Shown piece by piece: positions 44,471 through 54,990 of a DNA stretch of 64,000 nt; positions within the stretch are counted from its first letter, which is position 1, and every line of letters begins with the position of its first letter. The DNA comes from Fluviibacter phosphoraccumulans (GTDB lineage Bacteria > Pseudomonadota > Gammaproteobacteria > Burkholderiales > Rhodocyclaceae). A program made the position numbers and the translations under genes. Location of the stretch: positions 1,240,001-1,304,000 of the forward strand of contig NZ_AP019011.1 in the NCBI RefSeq assembly GCF_016110345.1, read 5' to 3'. The notes beneath the pieces are model-generated. The model was given only the letters and a program-made list of their open reading frames with translations, did no database searches and was not told the origin of the DNA.

Positions 44471-45133
44471 TCAGCCCAGACTGGGCGCGATCAGTGCATT
44501 AGGAGTCGAATCTTCATTCGAGAGCAGTACACGCTGCCCCACAACGGAGAGACGACCTTCGGCGAACCAGCGAACTGCCGCCGGATAAATACGATGTTCT
44601 TCTTTCAGAACACGCGCAGCAAGTTGAGACGCATCATCATCGGCATAAACCGGCACGGCAGCTTGCACAATCATCGGGCCATGGTCTAGCTCAGCGGTGA
44701 CGAAGTGTACCGTACAACCGTGAATATGTACCCCGGCATCCAGTGCGCGCTGATGGGTATGCAACCCGGTAAATGCGGGTAGCAAAGAAGGGTGGATATT
44801 GATCATGCGATCGGCGTAATGCGCCACAAAACCCGGGGTCAGGATGCGCATAAAGCCAGCTAGAATCACGAGGTCCGGATTATGCCGATCTATGGCGGCC
44901 AGCAGCGATTGATCGTAGATTTCCCGATCAGTAACCCCCTTGGAAGGCACTACCTCGGTATGAATCCCGGCCTCTTGCGCCAACTGCAAACCTGTTGCAT
45001 CAGGCTTATTACTAATCACGGCAACAATTTCCGCCGGATAATCTGCCTGCGCCGCTGCCTTCAAGATTGCCGAAAGATTCGTGCCGCGGCCCGAAATCAA
45101 TACAACACAACGTGTTTTACGGTTCTGTGCCAT
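44471..45133 (-). CDS. purN: Phosphoribosylglycinamide formyltransferase
   Basis: Third step of purine synthesis, formyl-THF dependent; 220 residues. VVLISGRGTNLSAIL is the phosphate-binding N-terminus; AGFMRILTPGFV, NIHPSLLPAFTGLHTHQRAL and the catalytic H-x-S/D set with HFVTAELDHGPMIVQ are intact. The start overlaps the stop of dedA by one base (TAATG). Followed closely by rsmB. Confidence 0.96.
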   Translation of the reverse strand: MAQNRKTRCVVLISGRGTNLSAILKAAAQADYPAEIVAVISNKPDATGLQLAQEAGIHTEVVPSKGVTDREIYDQSLLAAIDRHNPDLVILAGFMRILTPGFVAHYADRMINIHPSLLPAFTGLHTHQRALDAGVHIHGCTVHFVTAELDHGPMIVQAAVPVYADDDASQLAARVLKEEHRIYPAAVRWFAEGRLSVVGQRVLLSNEDSTPNALIAPSLG

Positions 45134-45771
45134 TAGCGCTTGGCGGCAGCACGGGCGCGCAGCACAGCAATAATACCGGGCAGAATCGACACAAAAATAA
45201 TCACCAGGATCACAGCGGTCAGATTATTCTTGATAAACGGAATGTTGCCGAAGAGATAACCGGTCAGGGTGAGCGACACCACCCAGAGCAAGCCACCGGT
45301 GACGTTATAGAAAAAGAAGCGTTGTGGCTTCATCCCGCCAAAGCCGGCAACAAAGGGCGCCATGGTGCGCACGATCGGCAGAAAACGGGCAATAACAATC
45401 GTCTTCGGTCCGTGCTTTTCAAAAAATTGTTCCGTGTATTTCAACTTCTCGGCACTGATTAATCGGGTGCGCTTAATCAGCGCATCACCAAACCAATGAC
45501 CAATCGAATAATTAAGTGCATCACCCAGAATAGCGGCCACAACCAGCAGCACCATCAACAGCGGCAGGCTCATACCCTCTGTAACACAGAGCGCCCCTGC
45601 CACAAACAGTAGCGAGTCCCCCGGTAGGAATGGCGCAACCACAATCCCCGTTTCGACAAAGATAATCGCGAACAGCAGCGCGTAGACCCAATCGCCATAT
45701 TGCTGGACAAAAAACACCAGGTGTTTATCCAGGTGCAGTACGAGATCGGTAAAAGAGGCAAGCCATTCCAT
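45133..45771 (-). CDS. DedA-family membrane protein
   Basis: A 212-residue DedA/SNARE-associated membrane protein of the undecaprenyl phosphate/phospholipid flippase superfamily. ETGIVVAPFLPGDSLLFVAG, GDALNYSIGHWFG and FLPIVRTMAPFVAGFGGM are the hallmark motifs, including the buried E and the R residues. The ATG at 45771 fits known relatives better than one at 45795. It is cotranscribed with purN. Confidence 0.92.
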   Translation of the reverse strand: MEWLASFTDLVLHLDKHLVFFVQQYGDWVYALLFAIIFVETGIVVAPFLPGDSLLFVAGALCVTEGMSLPLLMVLLVVAAILGDALNYSIGHWFGDALIKRTRLISAEKLKYTEQFFEKHGPKTIVIARFLPIVRTMAPFVAGFGGMKPQRFFFYNVTGGLLWVVSLTLTGYLFGNIPFIKNNLTAVILVIIFVSILPGIIAVLRARAAAKR

Positions 45772-45826
45772 AGCGGGGCCATTTCTGGGGTTCAAAGACT
45801 AAGTCCGCTATTTTATCCGATCCCAC

Positions 45827-45832
45827 TATAAT
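45827..45832 (+). promoter_or_regulatory. Candidate -10 element of mutL
   Basis: TATAAT ends 7 bases before the mutL ATG, so transcription from it would start at the start codon itself. No good -35 is visible. Confidence 0.35.
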
Positions 45833-45839
45833 CTCGTCG

Positions 45840-47636
45840 ATGAGCTTTAATAACCAGCAACCCGTCATTCGCGCGCTTCCCGACCATCTGATCAGCCAGA
45901 TTGCGGCGGGTGAAGTTGTGGAGCGTCCGTCATCGGTGCTCAAAGAGCTCCTGGAAAACGCCATTGATGCCGGCAGCACCCGCATCCGCATCGATCTGGA
46001 AGAAGGCGGTATGCGCCTGATCCGCATTAGTGACAACGGTTGTGGCATCGACCAGAGCCAGCTTGGGCTGGCCCTTACCCGTCATGCCACTTCAAAAATC
46101 ACCACACTGGATGATCTGGAACGCGTGGCCACCATGGGCTTCCGAGGTGAAGCCCTGGCAGCAATTGCCAGCGTTTCGCGCCTTTCGTTAGTCAGCTGTA
46201 CCCGCACAGCCGAACATGCCTGGCGCATTAGTGCCGATGGCGAGTTAACACCAGATGCCCTACCCGCCGGTACGGTCGTCGAAATGCGTGACCTGTATTT
46301 CAATACACCCGCTCGCCGTAAATTCCTTAAAAGTCCGCCCACCGAACACGCTCACTGTCTTGAAGCGATTCGCCGTCAGGCACTGGCTCATCCGGAAATC
46401 AGCTTCACGATCAGCCGCGATGGTAAAGAAAGCCATCACTGGCCAGCCGATGATGCCGAAGGTAGGCTCCGGCAAGTACTGGGCGATGCTTTTCTGAAGG
46501 CTTGTCGCACAGTAGATCTGGGCAACGACCTGCTGCAACTTCGCGGCTGGGCCATGATACCCACTGCCATTCTGTCGGATCGTGAAGCGCAGCACACCTT
46601 CGTCAACGGCCGTTACGTGCGGGATAAAGTCATTCAGCACGCCATACGTGAGGCTTATCGGGATCAGCTACACGGTAGCCGCCAACCGGGCTGCTGCCTA
46701 TTCCTGACGATTGATCCGGCGTTGGTAGACGTAAATGTTCATCCTGCCAAAACCGAAGTGCGCTTCCGCGACAGTCGCGCCGTGCATCAGTTTATTTATC
46801 TCGCGCTCAAACAGGTACTCGCTGCCAGCACCGAGTCTGCACCACCGATTACGCTGGATCGCGTCGTAAGCAGTCCATTCAACGCCTCTCAGACAGCCAC
46901 CTACGCTACACCGACCTATCAACAGGGCCTGGGGCTCGCAGAGGTGCGCAGCCACTACGTGAGCAATCAAGGATCACGCTCGCAGCATGCAGCCACCATG
47001 CAGGCCTATACGCCTGCGCCTCATGCCGAACAAATCGCACCATCCTCTGAGATTCCACCGTTAGGCTATGCCATCGGCCAGCTGCACGATCGCTACATTG
47101 TTGCGCAAAACGCGCAGGGCATGATCCTCATCGATCAGCACGCCGCCCATGAACGCGTGCTCTACGAGAAACTCAAAAACGCCTGCGGTCTCAGCCAGCC
47201 GCCACGCCAGCCGCTCCTTATTCCCGTTGCGGTTACGCTTGATGATCTATCAGTCGCCACTTACCACGAGCATCGCAATGAATTTGATGCATTGGGCCTG
47301 GAAATCTCCGAAGCCGGCCCCAACACGCTGGTGGTTCGTCAGGTACCCGCCGGTCTGGGTCGTGTCGATGCAGAAACCCTACTTAAAGAACTACTCCACA
47401 CACTCCAGGACTCGCCTGCTCAGGCCAGTCTGCAGGCACGTCAGGAACGCCTGATGGGCACCTGTGCTTGCCATGCCGCCATACGTGGCCAGCACAGCCT
47501 GAGCCTGCTGGAAATGAATGCCCTGCTAAGACAGATGGAAGATACTGAACGGGCCGACCAGTGCAATCATGGTCGCCCCACCTGGATTCTGGTGGACCTG
47601 CCCGCCATCGACGCGCTATTCCTGCATGGTCGATAA
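45840..47636 (+). CDS. mutL: DNA mismatch repair protein MutL
   Basis: Mismatch repair ATPase of the GHKL class; 598 residues. N-terminal motifs: [37 protein letters not shown] and TMGFRGEAL. The C-terminal dimer domain has [12 protein letters not shown] (around residue 430), which fits the DQHA-x2-E-x4-E endonuclease motif, and a CACHAAIRG motif. This suggests a nicking MutL, as in organisms lacking MutH. Its 3' end overlaps miaA by 11 bases. Confidence 0.97.
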   Translation: MSFNNQQPVIRALPDHLISQIAAGEVVERPSSVLKELLENAIDAGSTRIRIDLEEGGMRLIRISDNGCGIDQSQLGLALTRHATSKITTLDDLERVATMGFRGEALAAIASVSRLSLVSCTRTAEHAWRISADGELTPDALPAGTVVEMRDLYFNTPARRKFLKSPPTEHAHCLEAIRRQALAHPEISFTISRDGKESHHWPADDAEGRLRQVLGDAFLKACRTVDLGNDLLQLRGWAMIPTAILSDREAQHTFVNGRYVRDKVIQHAIREAYRDQLHGSRQPGCCLFLTIDPALVDVNVHPAKTEVRFRDSRAVHQFIYLALKQVLAASTESAPPITLDRVVSSPFNASQTATYATPTYQQGLGLAEVRSHYVSNQGSRSQHAATMQAYTPAPHAEQIAPSSEIPPLGYAIGQLHDRYIVAQNAQGMILIDQHAAHERVLYEKLKNACGLSQPPRQPLLIPVAVTLDDLSVATYHEHRNEFDALGLEISEAGPNTLVVRQVPAGLGRVDAETLLKELLHTLQDSPAQASLQARQERLMGTCACHAAIRGQHSLSLLEMNALLRQMEDTERADQCNHGRPTWILVDLPAIDALFLHGR

Positions 47637-48579
47637 AACGCCATCACTACCTCCTGCCATATTGCTGCTCGGCCCGACGGCCAGCGGCAAAACGGATCTG
47701 GCACTCCATCTGGCCGATCAATACCCCATCGACCTGATCAGCGTGGACTCGGCACTGGTCTTCAAAGACATGAACATCGGCACGGCCAAACCCGATGCCG
47801 CGACCCTGCAACGCTACCCGCACGCATTGGTTGATGTCATTACTCCCGAAGAAAGCTATTCAGCGGCGCGCTTCCGTGATGATGCGTTAGCGGCCATGGC
47901 AGCCAGCACGGCTCAAGGGCGTACTCCACTGCTCGTCGGCGGTACCATGCTCTATAGCAAAGCGCTACTTGAAGGTCTGTCGGATCTACCGCAAGCCAAT
48001 CCTGAACTGCGTGCCGAGATTGACGTGCGTGCTAAGCAACAGGGTTGGCCTGCCATTCACCAAGAGCTCGCTAAGCTCGACCCAGAAACTGCGGCACGCC
48101 TTGCCCCCAATGACTCGCAGCGCATTCAACGCGCACTGGAAATATGTTTGCTCAGCGGCAAGCCTGCCTCGGCGCTTTATGCCGAACAGCAGCAACAGAA
48201 AAAGCCGCCCTACCGCTTCCTCTCGCTTGCACTACTACCGAGTGATCGTAGCTGGTTACACGAACGCATCGCCCTGCGTTTTAAGCTAATGTTGCAACAA
48301 GGCTTTGTTGAAGAGGTCGAAGGACTGCGCGCAAAATACCAATTGCACGCCGATCTGCCTTCCATGCGCTGTGTCGGCTACCGCCAAGCCTGGGAGGTTT
48401 TAGAAAACACCTTAGCCGCCAAAGAACTGGAAGAACGCGGCATCTATGCAACGCGCCAATTAGCCAAGCGCCAGATCACCTGGCTCAGCAACACGATTGA
48501 ATGTGAGAAATTTGACTGCCTTCAAAACAACAACGCCGACCTTGTAGGTCGGCGCGTTTCTGAGTTTCTACAGGCTTAA
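47626..48579 (+). CDS. miaA: tRNA dimethylallyltransferase
   Basis: Adds a dimethylallyl group to A37 of certain tRNAs; 317 residues from the ATG at 47626, which overlaps mutL. The P-loop [28 protein letters not shown], and [16 protein letters not shown] are family motifs (the usual DSxQVY reads DSALVF). The gene end overlaps the stop codon of the convergent purM. A GC-rich 8-base hairpin lies near the 3' end. Confidence 0.95.
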   Translation: MVDKTPSLPPAILLLGPTASGKTDLALHLADQYPIDLISVDSALVFKDMNIGTAKPDAATLQRYPHALVDVITPEESYSAARFRDDALAAMAASTAQGRTPLLVGGTMLYSKALLEGLSDLPQANPELRAEIDVRAKQQGWPAIHQELAKLDPETAARLAPNDSQRIQRALEICLLSGKPASALYAEQQQQKKPPYRFLSLALLPSDRSWLHERIALRFKLMLQQGFVEEVEGLRAKYQLHADLPSMRCVGYRQAWEVLENTLAAKELEERGIYATRQLAKRQITWLSNTIECEKFDCLQNNNADLVGRRVSEFLQA

Positions 48580-49667
48580 ACCACAACAGTGGGTGCTTCA
48601 CCCGGTTGGCTGGCGCGAATCACACCAATTCGGCTCACCTGCTCACCATGCTCAGCTAAAACCTTAGCAACGGCGTCAGCGTTTTCCGGGGCAACGACGA
48701 TGACCATGCCGATACCGCAGTTGAACACGCGGTGCATTTCATCATCGGCAACGCCACCGGCTTCTTGCAGCCAGTTAAACAGCGCTGGGCGCTCCCAGCT
48801 GTTACGCTGAATTTCTGCCGTCAAGCCGGCTTGCAGAATGCGTGGCACGTTCTCGGTAATGCCGCCCCCGGTAATGTGCGCCAGACCCTTAAGCGCACCC
48901 GGCAAGGCCTGGAAAGCGGCCAAAACAGACTTCACATAAATACGGGTTGGGGCCATCACCAGATCACCCAGCGATTGCTCATCGAGTAGATCGGTTGGCT
49001 TGGCGCCGCTACGTTCGATGATCTTGCGAATTAACGAGTAACCGTTCGAGTGGGCACCGCTGGAGGCCAGACCCAGCACCACGTCACCGGCCTTGATGCT
49101 CTTGCCGTCAATGATCTGTGACTTTTCAACGGCGCCGACAGCAAAACCGGCCAGATCGTATTCACCGGCTGGGTACATATCCGGCATTTCGGCGGTTTCG
49201 CCGCCGATCAGGGCTGCACCGGCTAATTCACAACCTTTGGCAATACCACCCACCACAGCGGCTGCGGTATCCACATCCAGTTTGCCGCAGGCAAAGTAAT
49301 CGAGGAAAAAGAGGGGCTCTGCGCCCTGCACCAGAATGTCATTAACGCTCATGGCGACCAGATCCTGGCCGATAGTGTCATGACGGTTCCAGGCAAAGGC
49401 TAAGCGTAGCTTGGTACCCACGCCATCCGTACCGGACACCAGTACCGGTTCTTTGTACTTCTTGGAAATTTCGAACATGGCACCAAAGCCACCAATGCCT
49501 GCCATAACGCCTTCGCGCATGGTGCGCTTGGCCATGGGCTTGATGCGCTCGACCAGTTCGTCACCCGCTTCCATATCAACGCCAGCATCGCGGTAAGAGA
49601 GGCCACCACCCGCTTTGGCGTCATGGGCAGCAAACAATTGGCGAGCAGGCTTGAGCGGGCAAAACAT
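48576..49667 (-). CDS. purM: Phosphoribosylformylglycinamidine cyclo-ligase
   Basis: AIR synthase of purine synthesis, 363 residues. [17 protein letters not shown] starts the conserved region; [47 protein letters not shown] and [15 protein letters not shown] are intact. A terminal overlap of four bases with miaA joins the two convergent stops. It is divergent from hda. Confidence 0.96.
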   Translation of the reverse strand: MFCPLKPARQLFAAHDAKAGGGLSYRDAGVDMEAGDELVERIKPMAKRTMREGVMAGIGGFGAMFEISKKYKEPVLVSGTDGVGTKLRLAFAWNRHDTIGQDLVAMSVNDILVQGAEPLFFLDYFACGKLDVDTAAAVVGGIAKGCELAGAALIGGETAEMPDMYPAGEYDLAGFAVGAVEKSQIIDGKSIKAGDVVLGLASSGAHSNGYSLIRKIIERSGAKPTDLLDEQSLGDLVMAPTRIYVKSVLAAFQALPGALKGLAHITGGGITENVPRILQAGLTAEIQRNSWERPALFNWLQEAGGVADDEMHRVFNCGIGMVIVVAPENADAVAKVLAEHGEQVSRIGVIRASQPGEAPTVVV

Positions 49668-49814
49668 GGGCGATCCTTAATGCGAGATGGCTACGAGAGA
49701 GCGATGTTTGGGGCTGAATGCCGTGTAAAATGGCGGCTTCTTACTTGCGCGCGTGCTTTTACACCGCGAATTGTAACCGATGAGGATACAACCTGCCTGA
49801 CGATGCAGGTAACC

Positions 49815-50486
49815 ATGCAACAACTGATACTCGATCTCTTGCCCGACCAGACACCCGCAATGAGCCATTTTTTGCCGGGCGATAACGTCGAATTACTGGC
49901 CGCCCTGGAAAACTGGCTGAAGCAGCCGGTTCAGGCGTATCCGGGCAATCTGTTTGTAATCTGGGGCCCTACCGGCTGCGGCAAATCATTTCTGAGTCAG
50001 TGCATGGTCAGTGCCGGCTTTAGCCCCTTGCCCCTTTCGGAGATGCTGTTAACCGCGCCCGATCAGGGTTGGACGCTGGAAGACGCCCAGAAGCTGGATG
50101 CCCATGGCCAGCAGGATCTGTTCCGGCATCTGGTGCGCCTGGCCCATGCGGGCGAGCGCCTTTTGGTCACCCTGGATTTGCCGCCTGATGCACAAACAGG
50201 GCTGCGGGAAGATGTGCGCACGCGCCTGGGCGCGGGACATATTTATCGCCTGGAACCCCTGGATGAGGCCGCACAGCGGCAACTTCTGGCGCAACGGGCT
50301 GCACATCGCGGCTGGGCACTAACGCCCGATGTGCTGGATTATCTCTATCAACGCGCCCCGCGTGATTTATCCAGTCTGGCGGGTCTCATCCGCCGTCTGG
50401 ATGAGCTATCACTGGAGCAGAAGCGCCGAATTACCCTGCCCTTGCTGCGCGAAGCACTCACTGAATCAGCTGTCACTAAGGATTAA
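49815..50486 (+). CDS. hda: DnaA-homologous replication regulator Hda
   Basis: AAA+ protein that with the beta clamp promotes DnaA-ATP hydrolysis after initiation; about 223 residues. The start at 49815 gives the clamp-binding motif QQLILDL at the very N-terminus, as in Hda; the open frame upstream is unconserved. The P-loop reads WGPTGCGKSFL, and the C-terminus has LSSLAGLIRRLDELSLEQKRRITLPLLRE. It is followed 5 bases on by the HAD gene. The central region is more divergent than usual. Confidence 0.9.
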   Translation: MQQLILDLLPDQTPAMSHFLPGDNVELLAALENWLKQPVQAYPGNLFVIWGPTGCGKSFLSQCMVSAGFSPLPLSEMLLTAPDQGWTLEDAQKLDAHGQQDLFRHLVRLAHAGERLLVTLDLPPDAQTGLREDVRTRLGAGHIYRLEPLDEAAQRQLLAQRAAHRGWALTPDVLDYLYQRAPRDLSSLAGLIRRLDELSLEQKRRITLPLLREALTESAVTKD

Positions 50487-50491
50487 GACCG

Positions 50492-51211
50492 ATGAATCAA
50501 CAACGCCACCTTGCCTTATTTGATCTGGATAACACCCTGCTGAATGGTGATTCCGATTTTGAATGGGCACAGTTTTTAATCAGCAAAGGCGTGGTTGACC
50601 CAGAGATTCAGGCAGCCAAGAACGCCCAGTTTTATGCTGACTACAAAGCCGGCACCCTGGATATTCATGCCTTCCTGGATTTCCAACTGGCACCACTGGC
50701 ACGGCATGAACGTACCCAGCTTGATGTCTGGCATGGTGAATTCATGCAAAAACACATTCGACCGATCATGCTGGACAACGCCCGCGCCCTGGTAAACCAT
50801 CACCTGGCCTTGGGTCATTTTTGTGCCGTGGTCACTGCAACCAATGCCTTTGTTACGGGTGACATTGCCCGCGAATTCGGTATTCCGCATCTGATCGCCA
50901 CAATTCCTGGAGAGAACCAGGGCGCCTTCACCGGCAAACCGGTGGGCACGCCGTCTTTCCAGAAAGGGAAGATCACGCGGGTGGATGCCTGGCTTGAATC
51001 AATCGGCCTCTGGCAAGGGAGTTTCGAGCGCCGCTGGTTCTACAGCGACTCACATAACGACCTGCCCCTGCTGGAATGGTCTACTAACCCGGTTGCCGTT
51101 GATGCGGATGACACACTAAAAGCCCATGCAACAGCTCAGGGCTGGCCCACTATTACCTTGCGCGACAGCACAACACCTGCTGCGCTCTTCCAGAAGATTG
51201 GTCTCGTTTAA
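50492..51211 (+). CDS. HAD-IB family phosphatase (SerB/CicA-like)
   Basis: A 239-residue HAD-superfamily subfamily IB hydrolase. Motif I is ALFDLDNTLLNGDSD, motif II VVTATNAF, and motif III YSDSHNDLPLLE. Similar proteins are annotated as histidinol-phosphatase or phosphoserine phosphatase-like, but the substrate is not certain. Gene order hda–HAD–pcnB is characteristic of betaproteobacteria; its stop shares a base with the pcnB start. Confidence 0.93.
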   Translation: MNQQRHLALFDLDNTLLNGDSDFEWAQFLISKGVVDPEIQAAKNAQFYADYKAGTLDIHAFLDFQLAPLARHERTQLDVWHGEFMQKHIRPIMLDNARALVNHHLALGHFCAVVTATNAFVTGDIAREFGIPHLIATIPGENQGAFTGKPVGTPSFQKGKITRVDAWLESIGLWQGSFERRWFYSDSHNDLPLLEWSTNPVAVDADDTLKAHATAQGWPTITLRDSTTPAALFQKIGLV

Positions 51212-52587
51212 TGATCCGCCGTTTCGTCAAAAAGATTTTTAATCGTCAAACCGCCCCTGCTGTTCAACGAGACCCCGCGATCATTCCGGTTAAGACACAC
51301 GGCATTACCCGGGACATGCTGAGCCGGGGTGCCGAACGGGTTTGTGAGGATCTGGAACGCGCTGGTTACCGGGCTTATGTGGTTGGTGGTGCCGTGCGCG
51401 ACCTCTTGCTGAATCGCGACCCCAAAGATTTTGATATCGCCACGAACGCCACACCGGAACAAGTGCGCCGTTGTTGCCGCCGGTCCCGCATCATCGGGCG
51501 ACGCTTCCAGATTGTGCATGTGATGGTGGGGCAGGAACTGATTGAAGTCACCACCTTCCGTGCCCTGCACGAAGATGCTTCCGCAACGGATGAGCATGGT
51601 CGTGTCCTACGCGACAACACCTTCGGCTCACAATCGGACGATGCCGCTCGCCGCGACTTTACGGTGAATGCACTCTATTACGATCCGTATGACGAAACCA
51701 TTCACGACTACCATCACGGCTACGCTGATCTGAAGCAGCGCACGTTACGCATGATTGGTGACCCCCAAGTACGTTATCGGGAAGATCCCGTACGCATGCT
51801 GCGTGCCGTCCGCCTGGGTGCCAAGCTGGGCCTGAACCTTGACCCGGCGACCCGCCGCCCCATTCGTGAAATGGCGGACTTACTCGACAACGTACCGCCC
51901 GCCCGCTTGTTTGATGAAATGCTCAAGCTGCTCACCTGTGGTGATGCGCTGGCTTGTCTACGCCGTCTGCGTGACGAAGGTCTGCATCATGGCGTGTTGC
52001 CATTACTGGATGTGATCCTTGAACAACCGCTGGGCGAACGCTTTGTGGAACAGGCGCTCACCAATACGGATGAGCGCATCCGCGAAGGCAAATCCATTTC
52101 TCCGGGCTTCCTGTTTGCCGCCCTGCTCTGGCACGAAGTGCTGGCCTACTGGAACAAACGCAAAGCCAAGGGTGAAATTGCAATTCCTGCACTGTTTGCC
52201 GCAATGGATGACGCCCTGGACCGCCAGGCTGAAAAGCTCGCCATCACCAAGCGTCTGGTCGGTGACATCAAGGAAATCTGGTCGCTGCAACCGCGCTTCG
52301 AACAGCGCAGCGGCAAGCGACCTTATGCCCTGCTCAGCCATCCGCGCTTCCGTGCGGGCTATGACTTCATGTTGCTACGGGCACAGACCGGTGAAATCGA
52401 TAGCGAACTGGGTGACTGGTGGACAAAATTCCATGATGCCGATGATGCCGTTCAGGATGCCCTCATTGCTGGGGCCCCTAAAGACAACGCGCCTGCCAAG
52501 AAGCGTCGGCGCCGTAGTCCTAATCGTCGCCGTACCCAGAATGCGGATGGCGGCAACGACGCAGCATCTGGCACACCGAGCGAATAA
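51211..52587 (+). CDS. pcnB: Poly(A) polymerase I
   Basis: Class II nucleotidyltransferase adding poly(A) tails to RNA for decay; 458 residues. YVVGGAVRDLLLNRDPKDFDIATNATPEQ holds the catalytic Asp pair; RRSRIIGRRFQIVHV and ARRDFTVNALYYDP follow. The C-terminal tail is Arg/Lys-rich (KKRRRRSPNRRRTQ), typical of PcnB rather than CCA enzymes. One-base overlaps with the genes on both sides suggest coupling. Confidence 0.95.
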   Translation: MIRRFVKKIFNRQTAPAVQRDPAIIPVKTHGITRDMLSRGAERVCEDLERAGYRAYVVGGAVRDLLLNRDPKDFDIATNATPEQVRRCCRRSRIIGRRFQIVHVMVGQELIEVTTFRALHEDASATDEHGRVLRDNTFGSQSDDAARRDFTVNALYYDPYDETIHDYHHGYADLKQRTLRMIGDPQVRYREDPVRMLRAVRLGAKLGLNLDPATRRPIREMADLLDNVPPARLFDEMLKLLTCGDALACLRRLRDEGLHHGVLPLLDVILEQPLGERFVEQALTNTDERIREGKSISPGFLFAALLWHEVLAYWNKRKAKGEIAIPALFAAMDDALDRQAEKLAITKRLVGDIKEIWSLQPRFEQRSGKRPYALLSHPRFRAGYDFMLLRAQTGEIDSELGDWWTKFHDADDAVQDALIAGAPKDNAPAKKRRRRSPNRRRTQNADGGNDAASGTPSE

Positions 52588-53093
52588 TGCCGACCTTGTT
52601 ATCGCACCTGGCCGTTATCGGTTTAGGTGCCAATCTGGGTGATGCGCGTCAGACACTGCAAGAAGCCCTGCAAGCGTTACAAAGTAATGTAGGCACTGCA
52701 GACTGGCTTGTGTCGCCGCTTTACAGGACAGCCCCGATTGGCGGCGATGCAGCGCAACCGGATTACATCAACGGCGTGGCTCTCTTTCAAACGAATCTGG
52801 CACCCGAAGCCCTGATGCTGTGGTTACTGGAAACAGAACGCCATTTCGGGCGGGATCGCAGCCAAGACATTGCCCGTAATTCGCCACGCACGCTGGATCT
52901 GGATCTCTTGCTCTACGACGAGATCACCATGGATACCCCGCTGCTGGTGTTGCCACACCCAAGGCTGCACGAACGCGCATTTGTGCTGCGACCGCTAAGT
53001 GATATTGCGCCGGACCTGGTGATTCCCGGCCAAGGATCGGTGCGTTCGTTGTTACCGACCGTATCAGATCAGGCGATTCACCGCTTAGAATGA
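52587..53093 (+). CDS. folK: 2-amino-4-hydroxy-6-hydroxymethyldihydropteridine pyrophosphokinase
   Basis: HPPK of folate synthesis, 168 residues. VIGLGANLGDARQTL, the SPLYRTAPIG loop, DYINGVALFQT and the signature RTLDLDLLLYD are all present, then LPHPRLHERAFVLRPL. It is translationally coupled to pcnB (TAATG). The 3' end overlaps the convergent porin gene by 9 bases. Confidence 0.96.
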   Translation: MPTLLSHLAVIGLGANLGDARQTLQEALQALQSNVGTADWLVSPLYRTAPIGGDAAQPDYINGVALFQTNLAPEALMLWLLETERHFGRDRSQDIARNSPRTLDLDLLLYDEITMDTPLLVLPHPRLHERAFVLRPLSDIAPDLVIPGQGSVRSLLPTVSDQAIHRLE

Positions 53094-54497
53094 AACAATC
53101 GTCCGTACGCCCACCACGGTGGCGCTAGGGATCGCCAGCTGGTTGTTTTGCGGTTGTGGCGCACGCCCCCCTGGATTAATGACATAGGTCAAAAATGGCT
53201 GAATAGCCAACCAGGGCGAAACCACCGCCTGATAGTCGAGTTCGATAAAAGATTCGAAATTGGGAATCGGCTGATTAGTACCCTGATACTGATTCTGGTA
53301 CTGCACGTTATTGGCGTAGCCTGAACTCATATTCAGGTACCCAAAACCAATCGCACACTGATCGAGCGGACGGCCATCGATCAGGCCGGTATAGGCCAGG
53401 CCGCCTTCCAGGAACCAGTTCACCTGGTTGCGATCACTTTGCGGGCTCACATGAACGCTGGCAAAAACATTAGGGCCCTGGTTATCCGTATTGGCATCGC
53501 GCCAGATCGCCTGATCAAAGCTGGCGTAAAGAGAATAGTTACCCTTAAAGCTCTGGGGTGTCGCATCATCACTTGCTGCCAGAGGCTGACCATTATTAGC
53601 CATGCTCAGACTGTTAAAACGCTGAGAGTTATACCAACCACCCAGCTTATAGGTGCCCGGCATACCGCCCTTGCCTTCAGGGTTTAGGTTATAGATGGCT
53701 TCGGCAAAACTGAGCACGCCTTGACCCAATGGAAACGCCAGTCCATTCGTGTTGCCATTCGGATTTTTGCCGGTAGGATTACCGTTGAATACCGCACCCT
53801 GAAATGTCCATTGTTCATTCGGCGTCAGAATAAGCTGTGCGCCCGGGACGGCATTGGGGTAGGTTGGGCCCGATCCGGGCAAGTTTTGCGCCCAGATGGC
53901 AGGCCAGCCCCAGGTACTATTCACCATAAAAGCGGCCGATTCAATGGTATCAAAGTTCAAGTCTGCTTCGATTTGGCCCACTTTTATAGCCAGAAACTCA
54001 TCAAACAGCTTCTGCTGAATCCAGAACTCCCCCATCTTGGCGCCCGCCGGGCCATATTCGGTATTAGTCACCGTCATGATGTTCTGAAGATTCGTCTGAC
54101 TAATACCCTTGCCCTGAACGACGTAGGCAGCGATATGCGCTTTACCACCCGCCCAGCCCATCAGCTTGCTCAGATCCATATCCACCTGAGGCTGGAACAA
54201 GCCATCATATTCAACACCACGCCGTACGCCGCCGTTGAAATTACCCATCACATCCGAGGTTTGCGTCAGACTGATCACCACCCCGTTATCTTCAAGGGTG
54301 CTGCGCAAACCACCCCAATCACCCGTCAGTGTTGGGCGGACAAAAAATCCATCAGGATTATCATCAGAGGCCACACCTAAGCCTGGAGCCGCGCATAATA
54401 ACGCGCCCAAAATATAGGCAACAGAGCGAGCGTGGCGACGGCTTTCAGTCAAAAGATAATCCACGGGACTGACCGTGCAAAACCACGGCAGGATCAA
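53085..54497 (-). CDS. OprB-family carbohydrate porin
   Basis: An outer-membrane beta-barrel porin of the OprB family, 470 residues. A signal peptide (about residues 20–43, ending GVASDD) is preceded by an unusual N-terminal stretch; an internal start is possible. LTGDWGGLRSTLEDNGV is the family's opening motif; the chain ends with Phe (VVGVRTIVSF), as in most barrel proteins. The sugar substrate is unknown, and no transporter genes are adjacent. Confidence 0.88.
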   Translation of the reverse strand: MILPWFCTVSPVDYLLTESRRHARSVAYILGALLCAAPGLGVASDDNPDGFFVRPTLTGDWGGLRSTLEDNGVVISLTQTSDVMGNFNGGVRRGVEYDGLFQPQVDMDLSKLMGWAGGKAHIAAYVVQGKGISQTNLQNIMTVTNTEYGPAGAKMGEFWIQQKLFDEFLAIKVGQIEADLNFDTIESAAFMVNSTWGWPAIWAQNLPGSGPTYPNAVPGAQLILTPNEQWTFQGAVFNGNPTGKNPNGNTNGLAFPLGQGVLSFAEAIYNLNPEGKGGMPGTYKLGGWYNSQRFNSLSMANNGQPLAASDDATPQSFKGNYSLYASFDQAIWRDANTDNQGPNVFASVHVSPQSDRNQVNWFLEGGLAYTGLIDGRPLDQCAIGFGYLNMSSGYANNVQYQNQYQGTNQPIPNFESFIELDYQAVVSPWLAIQPFLTYVINPGGRAPQPQNNQLAIPSATVVGVRTIVSF

Positions 54498-54582
54498 ATA
54501 AAACAGGCAGTTATATTATAAAGAGGCTGCGTTAATTTTTTGTTACAAGGAGCGATACGGTACAGGCATCGTGACATCGGCG

Positions 54583-54990
54583 CTACTTGTCAATTTCCAT
54601 CGTCACTTTGGGATCGCCCGCAACGGGTTGCTCACAGGTGATCACGGCGGGTTCCCAGTTTTCAAAAAAACTGTAGGCCCTGAGCCGACCTTCACTTTGA
54701 ATCACCACCCTCTGGTAAGCAATGCCTTGTTGGATGCCATCAACCACATAAGCCGTCTGCACCGACTTCGCTGTAAAACGCACTTTATTGAACAGACTGT
54801 TGCTGCTGGCCTGCACTGCATCTTTAGCATTATTCACGCAACCCAAAAGCTCGGGACGCTTGCGAAACAACTCCTGCTCAGCATAGAGCGCCTGATAGCG
54901 TTCGTTGTATTTGGTTGGGACACGTCCCGCCAAAGCATCCGCCGATACAAGGACACTCACTGCCCCCATCCATACTAAGCGCAGCTTCAT
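54583..54990 (-). CDS. Small secreted protein next to the PstS-like gene, unknown
   Basis: A 135-residue protein not recognised. It has a signal peptide (MKLRLVWMGAVSVLVSADALA), an even mix of helix- and strand-forming residues, and two cysteines (LLGCVNN, VITCEQP) that could form a disulfide. The gene overlaps the PstS-like gene by four bases, so the two work together or are at least cotranslated. It is probably periplasmic. Confidence 0.8.
   Translation of the reverse strand: MKLRLVWMGAVSVLVSADALAGRVPTKYNERYQALYAEQELFRKRPELLGCVNNAKDAVQASSNSLFNKVRFTAKSVQTAYVVDGIQQGIAYQRVVIQSEGRLRAYSFFENWEPAVITCEQPVAGDPKVTMEIDK

Noticed and set aside
48534..48554. GC-rich hairpin CGCCGACC/GGTCGGCG near the end of miaA
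   Set aside because: Inside the coding region, followed only by GCGTTTC with no T-run; could be chance or weak attenuation, so not listed as a terminator.
53721..54380. Plus-strand open frame (219 codons) opposite the porin
   Set aside because: Antisense to the OprB gene and with no signal peptide or domain.
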